64,000 nucleotides of DNA from Chloroflexota bacterium (lineage in GTDB: Bacteria > Chloroflexota > Dehalococcoidia > Lucifugimonadales > JACPQL01): assembly GCA_016190445.1 (NCBI GenBank), contig JACPQL010000011.1, forward strand, positions 1-64,000, given 5' to 3'. The position numbers were made by a program, and so were the translations under genes. This document shows positions 7,949 through 15,148 of this stretch, in pieces (positions within the stretch are counted from its first letter, which is position 1; every line of letters starts with the position of its first letter). The notes beneath the pieces were generated by a model, which had not been told where the DNA came from, did not search any database, and saw only the letters and a list, made by a program, of their open reading frames with translations.

Positions 7949-8488
7949 TTAGCCCTGTCGCTGCTCTTTCTGTGCCTGGGCCTCCTGCTCCTGCACCAGT
8001 TTTTCAATCTCGTCCATGTGGCCCAACTCAAACTCTTTGATGGGCCTAGGTAGCTGGGCCAGCAGTTCCTCCATAGCCTGGTTCACCTTGCGGGCAGTCT
8101 CGGGCTTGACTAGCTTCTGCTTTAACAAGTCGGCGACCGCGCGCACGATGATTGACCCGCAGCGGTGAGCAGAAGGATTGAACAGCTTTACGCAGGCCGT
8201 CTCCTCGCAGCAAGCCTGCACTATGGCCGCATCGGTGAAGTGATTGACCCGGTACTCAAAGCCAGGGCGCACAACGGTGTAGCCCCACACCCCCTTGATG
8301 TAGTAGCAGCCTGGTGGCACTTCTACTTCCAGATGTCCGCAGGGCGCCGGGAGCACCACATACTTCTTGCCGCACCATTGCAGCACATTGCCATCACAGT
8401 CATAGATGGTGATGTACCAGACCCTGTTGGCCACGCCGCACGGGTCGTCCATCGCCGAGACCCACACATTGATCTTTGCCAGCCCCAT
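7949..8488 (-). CDS. Cys-rich hypothetical protein with a beta N-terminus and helical C-terminus
   Basis: 179 residues; the start has AAGGAGG seven bases upstream. Residues 1-75 look like a beta-sandwich of the carboxypeptidase-regulatory or transthyretin kind (INVWVSAMDDPCG, WYITIYDCDGNVLQW, GHLEVEVPPGCYYIKG). This part holds several cysteines. Residues 85-120 add a second cluster (ACCEETACVKLF, HRCGS). Residues 120-179 are predicted helix ending in a Gln/Glu-rich tail (VQEQEAQAQKEQ). There is no signal peptide or membrane segment. The Cys residues could bind metal or form disulfides. I do not recognise a family. The gene lies 171 bp downstream of another uncharacterised leftward gene and may be co-transcribed with it. 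Confidence 0.75.
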   Translation of the reverse strand: MGLAKINVWVSAMDDPCGVANRVWYITIYDCDGNVLQWCGKKYVVLPAPCGHLEVEVPPGCYYIKGVWGYTVVRPGFEYRVNHFTDAAIVQACCEETACVKLFNPSAHRCGSIIVRAVADLLKQKLVKPETARKVNQAMEELLAQLPRPIKEFELGHMDEIEKLVQEQEAQAQKEQRQG

Positions 8489-8659
8489 TTTCTGCCTCCT
8501 TCTTCTGCTGCCACTTGGTGGCCTGAGATGTGTACCGTCGCTGCCCTATACTCTGTTCATGCCGACTGTGTCGAGACGCATCCGCTCCCATCCTAGAGGG
8601 TGGGGCATTGATGCCCCCGCCTCCAGTCGGGGGCCGAACAGGCTTCTTCCGAACAGCTT

Positions 8660-9475
8660 CTAGGTGAGGGCTGGAGTGGGGATGAGCCACACCATGAGGA
8701 GGGGCCGGTCGTCTTCTGGGTCAGGCTCAGCGGGGACACTTACGCGGGCTACGCACTCTACGCCCCTTAGCTCCTGCTCCAGGCACGTGGGCGCCAGTAC
8801 CCAGACCAGTACCTCTACCCCACCCTCCCGCTGGGCCTCCACACGCAGGATCCGGAGTTGAGGCCTCTTGGAGAGCGTGGCCACAAGCTGGGCCACCAGC
8901 CCGGTGTGGGTGCCTACGTCCAAGCTCAGCCTCACCACGCCTTCGTACACATCGCCATCAACGCGCCCCAGGAGTCCGTCACGGACTGCCAGAGCACTCG
9001 AAGGTCCGTCCTGAGACTCGCTCTCTGGCCCACGCGGATGGGGTTCTTGGAACGCGGCCTGTACAAACTGCAGCGTTTCCTCTTGGTCCGTGTTCAGAGC
9101 GCCGGCACTGCGGGTCTCCCCCGCGTTGCTGAACGCATCGTCGAAGGCCCGCCGGATCTCCTCCTGGATCACCCCCAGGAGCCGGGTCTTCGCCTCTGCG
9201 ATGGCCGCACGGATATCCGCGCGTACATCGCCAAGCTCCTGCGCAATCCTGTCAACAACAGCTCCCTCTCGCACTCCGGCGGCTGACTTTACCTCCGCCT
9301 CGGGCCGCGGGCTGTCGTTCAACTGCTGGTGGTCCGCAGAGTGTTGCCCGTCAGGGCGGTGCCCGTTGAGGGCAAGAGATGTCCGTGCATCCTGCCCCTG
9401 GAGCCCGCCACCGCCCATCAGGCTCACCAGCCTCCTGCCTGTGGCTGCGCGGTATACCTCTTCTTGGGCCACCAT
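8660..9475 (-). CDS. Hypothetical protein, two-part architecture
   Basis: 271 residues, with the start supported by GGGAGG six bases upstream. The N-terminal ~65 residues are low-complexity and probably disordered. Residues about 70-125 form an amphipathic, possibly coiled-coil segment (DRIAQELGDVRADIRAAIAEAKTRLLGVIQ). Residues about 175-250 form an alpha/beta unit (VYEGVVRLSLDV, LVAQLVATLSKRPQLRILRVEAQREGG as separate strands and helix) reminiscent of a small ferredoxin-like fold. There is no signal peptide or catalytic motif that I recognise. From memory, similar C-terminal units occur in other Chloroflexota proteins, but this could not be checked. The divergent neighbour is an orphan response regulator. 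Confidence 0.7.
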   Translation of the reverse strand: MVAQEEVYRAATGRRLVSLMGGGGLQGQDARTSLALNGHRPDGQHSADHQQLNDSPRPEAEVKSAAGVREGAVVDRIAQELGDVRADIRAAIAEAKTRLLGVIQEEIRRAFDDAFSNAGETRSAGALNTDQEETLQFVQAAFQEPHPRGPESESQDGPSSALAVRDGLLGRVDGDVYEGVVRLSLDVGTHTGLVAQLVATLSKRPQLRILRVEAQREGGVEVLVWVLAPTCLEQELRGVECVARVSVPAEPDPEDDRPLLMVWLIPTPALT

Positions 9476-9678
9476 TGGGCACCTCCCATGGGTTCAGCAG
9501 TCCCTATTTGGTTGAGGAAGCGGCAACAGGCTTGACTACCATCCGCCTGCAACCGCTAATCCGTCATCCTGGAGCGTCGCATCCATCTCTTGCATAAGCC
9601 GCCCCCTGGTGGTATCCTTACCGCTTGCCACTCTCACGGGGGTGTTCCATATCTGGACGCTACCAAAATAGACCATCC

Positions 9679-9717
9679 GTGTGAATACCGCGTGAGTGCG
9701 ATGTAAGAAATGGGTAA
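9679..9717 (+). promoter_or_regulatory. Four phased direct repeats upstream of an orphan response regulator
   Basis: GTGTGA (9679), GCGTGA (9690), ATGTAA (9701) and GGGTAA (9712) start exactly 11 bp apart. The geometry is that of the 3437-3475 array and the first box is identical. The array lies 55 bp before the regulator's ATG, consistent with autoregulation. It also lies in the region between divergent genes and could affect the leftward gene. Binding is inferred. Confidence 0.6.
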
Positions 9718-9772
9718 AAAAGGTGACTCTCTGACCCGATAGCCTCAGCTTGTCCTGGGGGGAGCTGACGAC

Positions 9773-10474
9773 ATGGAGCAGAAGGACGCCAAGGCCAAGA
9801 TTCTGGTTGTGGATGACGAGGGGCCCATCCGCGAGATGCTGCGGGACATCCTGGAGCAGGAGGGGTACGCGGTCCAGGATGTGGCGGATGGCGAAGAGGG
9901 CCTGAAGACCTTCTTCTCCTGGAAACCCTCGTTGGTGGTGCTGGATATCCTTATGCCAAAGATGGACGGCTGGCAACTTCTGGAGCGCATCCGCGAGATG
10001 TCGGAGGCCCCCGTAATAGTCCTCTCTGCTCTGGCGGAGGAGAGACACGCGGTCAGGGGGCTACGCTCTGGGGCAGACGACTACGTCTCCAAGCCGGTCC
10101 GCACCTCTGAGTTCCTGGCCCGAGTGGAAGCGGCCCTCCGCAAGGCCAAGATAGGCCCCAGGGTGGAAGAGGCATACAGGGACAGAGTCCTTTGTGTGGA
10201 CTTCCTGCGCCACCAGGTGTACGTGGAAGGCCGAGAGGTGGCGCTCTCCCCTCAGGAGTTCCGGCTTCTGGCCGCCCTGGTGCGACATGCAGGCATGGTG
10301 CTGAGCACGGACCAGCTTCTGGACCTCTGCTGGGGCACTGGAGAGGGCGGGCCCGAGCTGGTTCGGGTATACATAGGCCATTTGCGGAAGAAGCTGGGAG
10401 AGGACCCCAAGAACGCCCTGCTCATCGAGACGGTAAGAGAGTTCGGGTACCGATATCGTCCCCCCGAGAGATGA
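9773..10474 (+). CDS. Orphan OmpR/PhoB-family response regulator
   Basis: 233 residues. The receiver domain has the acidic pair D14/D15, phospho-acceptor D58 in VVLDILMPKMDGW, S85 and K107 (YVSKPVRTSEF). The C-terminal winged helix contains LSPQEFRLLAALVRHAG, a LDLCWGTG turn and TVREFGYRYRPP. It is clearly paralogous to the regulator at the left edge of the window. No histidine kinase is adjacent, so it either shares the 1.1-2.5 kb kinase or uses a distant one. Upstream lie four 11-bp-phased repeats like those before the secreted-protein gene, suggesting that this protein, or its paralogue, binds them. Confidence 0.93.
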   Translation: MEQKDAKAKILVVDDEGPIREMLRDILEQEGYAVQDVADGEEGLKTFFSWKPSLVVLDILMPKMDGWQLLERIREMSEAPVIVLSALAEERHAVRGLRSGADDYVSKPVRTSEFLARVEAALRKAKIGPRVEEAYRDRVLCVDFLRHQVYVEGREVALSPQEFRLLAALVRHAGMVLSTDQLLDLCWGTGEGGPELVRVYIGHLRKKLGEDPKNALLIETVREFGYRYRPPER

Positions 10475-10498
10475 GAGGGTCACGCCCCCCCACCGGGC

Positions 10499-10527
10499 TT
10501 GACAAGAAGCGGGAGGCGTGCTACTGT
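10499..10527 (+). promoter_or_regulatory. Sigma-70-type promoter of the T-box/ilvB unit
   Basis: TTGACA (10499-10504), 17-bp spacer, TACTGT (10522-10527). The -35 is perfect. Initiation would fall near 10534, just before the T-box leader begins, which supports the assignment. Confidence 0.75.
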
Positions 10528-10533
10528 CCCTAC

Positions 10534-10814
10534 GCGTGCTAAAGGCTGTGACGGAGACGAGTAAGCAGGGGTAGGTGCTCAGCGAGCCGGGTAAGGTGTG
10601 AGCCGGCGCCCCGATCCTGGCCGAAAATCCCTCCTGAGCCGCCAGCCGAACCACCAGTGTCCCGGGTGCAGTAGGCGAGGTCGGGGTCGCGGCCCGTTAT
10701 AGACCGCGGGGCATGAACACGTGCCTTGCTAGAGGGTCTCGCCGTTAGCGGCGAGAAAATAGGGTGGTACCGCGGGAATGCACTCCCGTCCCTATGGGAC
10801 GGGAGCTTTTTTTT
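10534..10814 (+). promoter_or_regulatory. T-box riboswitch leader with terminator, upstream of ilvB
   Basis: A tRNA-sensing leader RNA. The hallmark T-box sequence AGGGTGGTACCGCG is at 10761-10774. Stem I elements include GGTAAGGTGTGAGCC and, on its 3' side, GAAAATCCCTCCTGAGC. The likely specifier codon is ATC (10627-10629, Ile), which fits a branched-chain amino-acid gene; the exact register is my reading and could be off. The leader ends in a 10-bp terminator stem (CTCCCGTCCC, TAT, GGGACGGGAG; 10783-10805) and eight Ts. Uncharged tRNA-Ile pairing with the T-box would favour the antiterminator and allow ilvB transcription. Confidence 0.93.
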
Positions 10815-10871
10815 GGGCACGCCCGACCCATCCCTGGCAGGGACGCCCAAGACTGATTCTGGGAGGTCAAG

Positions 10872-12584
10872 ATGAGGCTTACTGGCGCACAGATAGTGTG
10901 TGAATGCCTGGTCCGAGAGGGCGTAGATGTGATATTCGGCATACCAGGCGGAGCTATCCTCCCCTTTTACGATGCCCTCTACCACTACCCTGGTATACGC
11001 CACGTGCTGGTCCGCCACGAGCAGGCAGCCGCTCATGCCGCCGAGGGGTACGCCCGCGCTGCCGGCAAAGTGGGGGTCTGCGTGGCCACGTCAGGGCCCG
11101 GCGCCACCAACCTGATAACGGGACTGGCCGCGGCCAAGATGGACTCCGTGCCCATGGTGGCCATAACGGGCCAGGTGGCCCGCCCCTTCATGGGTAAGGA
11201 GGCATTCCAGGAGTGCGACACCACCGGCCTGGCCAAGTCGGTGACCAAGCGTAGCTACCTGGTCCTGAGGGCCAGCGACCTGGCCCCCACCATGCGAGAG
11301 GCCATGGAGGTGGCCATGAGTGGCCGACCAGGGCCTGTACTGGTGGACGTGCCCAAGGATGTCCAGGCCGAGGTGGCGGAGTTCCAGTACCCCGATGCTC
11401 CAGTCCGGCCTTCCACCGGCGGGCTTCGCAGCAACGACCAGGTGCTCCGGGAGGCCGCCAGACTGCTGGCCGAGGCGGAGCGACCGGTGATCATCGCGGG
11501 CCACGGGGTGCTCATCTCCGGCGCCTGGGAGGAGCTGAGACAGGTGGCGGAGCGCGCCAACGTGCCAGTGGTCAACACGTTGCTGGGGCTGGGAGGCTTC
11601 CCACGAAGCCACCCCCTCAGCCTGGGTATGCTTGGAATGCACGGCATGTACTGGTCCAACATCGCCGTGGCGGAGGCAGACCTGGTGCTGGGCGTGGGCA
11701 TGCGGTTCGACGATAGGGTGATCGGCAAGCCTGGCACCTTCGCGCCCAAGGCAAAGGTCATTCATATAGAGGTGGAACCCTCCCAGGTGAACAAGAACGT
11801 CTTCGCCCACCTGCCGCTGGTGGGAGACGCCAGACAGGTGCTGAGAGCCCTGCTCCCTCTCCTGGAGCGCCGCGAAAGGTCTGCCTGGCTAGCCCGCCTG
11901 CGACTGCTACAGGAGCGCCACCCCAGCCTCTTCGTCCCCGATGGCCCAGGCCTGCCGCCCCAGTACGTGCTTGCCCGGCTGGACCAGATGCTGCATGGTC
12001 TCCCTGACTGGGTGGCGGTCACCGGCGTGGGCCAGCACCAGATGTGGGCTGCTCAATACCTCTCCGTGGAGCGTCCCAACTCCTTCATCTCATCGGGAGG
12101 ACTGGGGGTCATGGGGTACGAGCTCCCCGCCGCCCTGGGGGCCCAGATGGGCCGACCCGGCACCACAGTGTGGACCATAGCCGGAGACGGTGGGTTCCAG
12201 ATGACCCTCCAGGAGCTGGCCACACTGGCCCAAGAGAACCTGCCAGTCAAGATCGCGGTGTTCCACAACGGCTGCCTGGGCATGGTCCGCCAATGGCAGG
12301 AGCTTTTCTACGAGCGGCGCTACAAGGCGATCCCCGTGTCCAGCCCAGACTACGTCAAGCTGGCCGAGGCCTACGGGTTCCCCGGCCTCCAGGTCACCAC
12401 CAGGGAGGGGGTGGAGCCCGCTCTGGAGAGAGCAATGAAATACCCCGGACCTTTCCTTATTGATTTTGTGGTGAACACTGAAGAGAACGTTTATCCCATG
12501 GTACCTCCGGGCGCCTCCCTGGCGGAGACCATTGAAGACCCCCGGTCCCTAGCCGGAGTGAGCGTGGGAGCCCCGGCCCTCTAG
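10872..12584 (+). CDS. ilvB: Acetolactate synthase large subunit
   Basis: A ThDP-dependent enzyme that condenses two pyruvates, or pyruvate with 2-ketobutyrate, in the first common step of Val/Leu/Ile synthesis. It has 570 residues, the normal length. The catalytic glutamate is E50 (VRHEQAAAHAAEGYARA). The central FAD-binding domain lies at about 190-330. The ThDP motif GDGGF starts near residue 437, followed by HNGCLGMVRQWQELFYERRY. Expression is controlled by the T-box immediately upstream. No regulatory subunit (ilvN) or other ilv/leu gene follows, so those genes must lie elsewhere or the enzyme works alone. The TAG stop codon is also the end of a dispersed repeat. Confidence 0.96.
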   Translation: MRLTGAQIVCECLVREGVDVIFGIPGGAILPFYDALYHYPGIRHVLVRHEQAAAHAAEGYARAAGKVGVCVATSGPGATNLITGLAAAKMDSVPMVAITGQVARPFMGKEAFQECDTTGLAKSVTKRSYLVLRASDLAPTMREAMEVAMSGRPGPVLVDVPKDVQAEVAEFQYPDAPVRPSTGGLRSNDQVLREAARLLAEAERPVIIAGHGVLISGAWEELRQVAERANVPVVNTLLGLGGFPRSHPLSLGMLGMHGMYWSNIAVAEADLVLGVGMRFDDRVIGKPGTFAPKAKVIHIEVEPSQVNKNVFAHLPLVGDARQVLRALLPLLERRERSAWLARLRLLQERHPSLFVPDGPGLPPQYVLARLDQMLHGLPDWVAVTGVGQHQMWAAQYLSVERPNSFISSGGLGVMGYELPAALGAQMGRPGTTVWTIAGDGGFQMTLQELATLAQENLPVKIAVFHNGCLGMVRQWQELFYERRYKAIPVSSPDYVKLAEAYGFPGLQVTTREGVEPALERAMKYPGPFLIDFVVNTEENVYPMVPPGASLAETIEDPRSLAGVSVGAPAL

Positions 12585-12790
12585 GAGGCTGCGGAAAAAG
12601 GGGTGTGCAGAGGGGCGAAGCCCTGGAGCTTGCCCTGAGCGCAGCCGAAGGGCCGGGGGAACTGGGGTCCGATGAGCTTTGCTCATCCCGACGCAGTCGG
12701 GGCGAAGTCGGAGGCGTCCCCCAGATACAATTCCCACCCCCTTCCTGGACAGGAAGGATGAGAGTGTCCCCAGCCCTTCTGCGGAGGGTG
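12582..12790. repeat. Composite dispersed repeat beginning at the ilvB stop codon
   Basis: From TAGGAGGCTGC (12582) this closely follows, by eye, the reverse complement of the 40112-40259 element: the GAAAAAGGGGTGT end, CAGAGGGGC/AAGCCCT, CCCCCAGATACAATT and the CTTCCTGG/CAGGAAGG hairpin, in the same order. It differs by roughly 75 extra bases in the middle, containing CCTGAGCGCAGCCGAAGG and GATGAGC/GCTCATC words, so one repeat seems nested in another. The first three bases serve as the ilvB stop codon. Confidence 0.7.
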
Positions 12791-13186
12791 CCACGCTCCA
12801 CGGAGGGGCTACCGGTTTGTGCTGATATTTGCGCTGGAGAGCGCGGGTGCCCCGACGTGTCGGGGCGAGCCCTGCCTCAACCCAGTCCCGTCCGGCGCCA
12901 AAGAGCACGATTGTCTCATTGACAACAGGTGGGCACCGCCCTATTTTGTGAGTCGTGCCGCGAGGCCGTCAGGCACGCATGCAGGAGCACCCATGAGACA
13001 CGGCGGCGAGCGGACGTACCCTCTTCGGCGACTGGATCGCCGCCCGATGCTCTCTTTCGTCGTCCACCGATCCAACGCTGCGTGGAGCGTGGTGCGCGTC
13101 CATCCGGGTACTGGACGCGGGACGAGGCTCTGACCCAAGCAGCGTGACCTCACGAGCCTGTCCTCTTGTCAGGGTGGGGGTTACCT
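12791..13186. other. Gene-free stretch before the MBL hydrolase
   Basis: Includes a GCCCCGAC/GTCGGGGC hairpin (about 12849-12866). The rest has short open frames on both strands with no ribosome-binding sites or recognisable products. I see no RNA gene. Confidence 0.5.
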
Positions 13187-14026
13187 ATGTCAGATGGGAC
13201 TATCTCGGTCAAGCTCCTCAGCGACGGTATCATCAAGTTCGACGGCGGAGCCCTCTTCGGCCAGGTCCCCAAGGCTCTTTGGGAACGCAGTGTCGAGGCG
13301 GACCGCTACAACCGCGTCAAGCTAGGGCTCAACTGCCTTCTGATCCAGACCCAGGGGCAGAACCTGCTAGTTGAGACCGGCTGCGGCACCAAGGAGCCCA
13401 AGAAGGTCAAGGATATCTACAGCCTGGGCACCAGCAGGCTGCTTCGGGAACTCAAGGAGCACGGCCTCTCCCCCAAGGAGGTCCACGGCGTCATCCTGAC
13501 CCACCTCCACTTCGACCACGCAGGGGGATGCACACGCCTGGACCGCTCCGGCACCCCGGTGCCCACCTTCCCCAAGGCCACCTACTATGTCCAGCGCGCC
13601 GCCTGGGAGGAGGCCACATCGCCCAACGAACGTGCCCGTGCCTCCTACCACCCCGACGACTTCCTGCCCCTTCAGGAGCATGCCAAACTCAAGCTCCTGG
13701 ACGGCGACCAACAGATCGCCCCAGGGGTATGGGTGAAGGAGACAGCCGGTCACACCCGGGGGCATCAGATCGTAGTCATCAACAACGGCGGCGATCGGGT
13801 GGTGTTCCTGGGCGACCTCGTCCCCACCCCCATGCACCTGAATCTTCCCTATATCGCTGCCTTCGACTACTCCCCAGAGGATACCCTGGCCAAGAAGCGG
13901 GACCTCTTGCAGCGGGCCGAGCGGGAGGGCTGGCTTCTGGTGTTTCCTCACGGCGAAGAGGAGCGCGCCGGGTATCTGGAGAACGTGGGCGGCAAACGCC
14001 ACTTGAGGCCGGTCCAACTGGAGTAG
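13187..14026 (+). CDS. MBL-fold metallo-hydrolase
   Basis: A metallo-beta-lactamase-superfamily hydrolase, 279 residues from ATG 13187; the TTG 21 bases earlier is a weaker choice. The metal-binding motif HLHFDHAGG (HxHxDH) lies near residues 105-112. Further ligands are the His in TAGHTRGHQ and the Asp in VVFLGDLVPTP, and FPHGEEERAGYL supplies a late histidine. The pattern resembles lactonase/AHL-lactonase-like or uncharacterised MBL hydrolases rather than true beta-lactamases. It has no signal peptide, so it acts in the cytoplasm. It stands alone between repeat-rich DNA and the VKOR-like gene. The substrate is unknown. Confidence 0.9.
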   Translation: MSDGTISVKLLSDGIIKFDGGALFGQVPKALWERSVEADRYNRVKLGLNCLLIQTQGQNLLVETGCGTKEPKKVKDIYSLGTSRLLRELKEHGLSPKEVHGVILTHLHFDHAGGCTRLDRSGTPVPTFPKATYYVQRAAWEEATSPNERARASYHPDDFLPLQEHAKLKLLDGDQQIAPGVWVKETAGHTRGHQIVVINNGGDRVVFLGDLVPTPMHLNLPYIAAFDYSPEDTLAKKRDLLQRAEREGWLLVFPHGEEERAGYLENVGGKRHLRPVQLE

Positions 14027-14216
14027 CATCGCCGGTACCGCGCGGCCGGCCCAGCACCCCCAGCAGGCGGGCCGTGGCACACACCCTTCGGCCACCCCCT
14101 CAACATATGGCTGCACAGAGATGCGTGCCTACCCTTCCTTTATATATGCGCGAACCTGCCCCTCGGCCCGTCCAGGTATAGAAACGCCCGCCCCTGAATA
14201 GTAAACTGGTACTGAC

Positions 14217-14681
14217 GTGAGGATGCGGAGAGCTACTGCTGGCGCTGTGGGCGTGGTGGGGCTGAGCCTTGTGGGTACAGGCATCGCCGCCTACCTGACG
14301 GCTGAGTACTACGCAGGCAGTGCGCCTATCTGTGGCCCGACAGGAGGTTGTGCCGCAGTGACCTCCAGCTCCTATGCCACGGTCGCAGGTGTGCCGGTGG
14401 CCGTGCTGGGGCTGGCTATGTACCTGGCACTCCTGGGTATGGGGCTGCTCCACCTGGTCCGCGGCACGACTCTGCCCACGGCGCCTCTTCTGGTGGCAAC
14501 GGTGTCCGGCCTGGGCGTCGCCTTCTCCGCCTACCTTACAGCCCTACAGCTCTTCATTATCCATGCCATCTGCCCCTGGTGTGTGGGCTCGGCGCTCACC
14601 GTGCTCAGCATCCTGGTCATCTCGGTGGCGGGCATGGTCAACACTCGGCGGCGGGAAAGCCAGCTAGCCTTGCCCTCCTAG
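14217..14681 (+). CDS. Vitamin K epoxide reductase (VKOR) family membrane protein
   Basis: A quinone-linked thiol oxidoreductase that in bacteria reoxidises a DsbA-like partner for disulfide formation. It has 154 residues and four predicted membrane helices. Both diagnostic cysteine pairs are present: C39/C45 in CGPTGGC, followed by AAVTSSSYATVAGVPV, and the quinone-proximal C119-P-W-C122. The start is GTG 14217, or the ATG six bases on. No thioredoxin-like domain is fused and no DsbA-like gene is adjacent. The small gene 26 bp downstream is probably in the same transcript. Confidence 0.92.
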   Translation: MRMRRATAGAVGVVGLSLVGTGIAAYLTAEYYAGSAPICGPTGGCAAVTSSSYATVAGVPVAVLGLAMYLALLGMGLLHLVRGTTLPTAPLLVATVSGLGVAFSAYLTALQLFIIHAICPWCVGSALTVLSILVISVAGMVNTRRRESQLALPS

Positions 14682-14707
14682 AGGAGCGCTCGGATGGGGG
14701 TGCACTC

Positions 14708-14932
14708 ATGGCAGAGGTCGGAGACGTCATTCGGTGGGGCGGTAACTTTCTCACCGGCAGGATAGTGCGCATGGACCGGGACTACGCCTGGGTGGAGATA
14801 CTGCCTGACCTGGTGGTGGATGTGGATGCCCACGTCAGGAAGTTCTTCGTGCCTGGCATGGTGGTCCGCATCCACTGCTCCTCCCTGGAGACAGAGGAGG
14901 AGAAGCCTGTGGCCAGCCGGGCCGCAGCCTAG
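14708..14932 (+). CDS. Small hypothetical protein, SH3-like
   Basis: 74 residues from ATG 14708, with GGGGG about eight bases upstream. The sequence reads like a small beta-barrel (GDVIRWGGNFLTGRIVRM, YAWVEILPDL, GMVVRIHCSSL) with an acidic, disordered C-terminus. It has no signal peptide or membrane helix. The frame continues upstream inside the VKOR-like gene, where it is a shadow. It lies 26 bp after that gene and is probably co-transcribed. Its role is unknown; its regular strand pattern and position argue that it is real. Confidence 0.55.
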   Translation: MAEVGDVIRWGGNFLTGRIVRMDRDYAWVEILPDLVVDVDAHVRKFFVPGMVVRIHCSSLETEEEKPVASRAAA

Positions 14933-14954
14933 CCGGGTACAGCCCGAGAGCCCC

Positions 14955-14982
14955 TTGCCTCCCTGGGCAACCAGTGTATAAT
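14955..14982 (+). promoter_or_regulatory. Probable promoter of fabF-recJ
   Basis: TTGCCT (14955-14960), 16-bp spacer, perfect TATAAT (14977-14982). Transcription would begin near 14989, giving a leader of about 160 bases before fabF. Confidence 0.65.
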
Positions 14983-14991
14983 ACCCGCGAT

Positions 14992-15020
14992 GGCGTTCCT
15001 ACCTTTGGAACGCCGTTTTA
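14992..15020 (+). terminator. Leader hairpin with short U-run
   Basis: GGCGTTCC (14992-14999), 7-base loop, GGAACGCC (15007-15014), then GTTTTAAT. It sits at the very start of the fabF leader, directly after the promoter. It could end upstream transcription or protect or attenuate the fabF message. Confidence 0.5.
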
Positions 15021-15148
15021 ATAGAAGCGCTATCATCATGAGGACCACTCCATCAGTTTGTGCGCCTGAAGGCAGCAAGCGAGACCCCACGTACGTCCCT
15101 TTAGTCGCACATTGCTCATGATCTTCCTGGGTGGCAGGGGTGCGAACT

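Noticed and set aside
12819-13153. Overlapping open frames on both strands before the MBL hydrolase
   Set aside because: No ribosome-binding sites, Arg/Pro-rich shadow-like products, and a repeat hairpin in the sequence.
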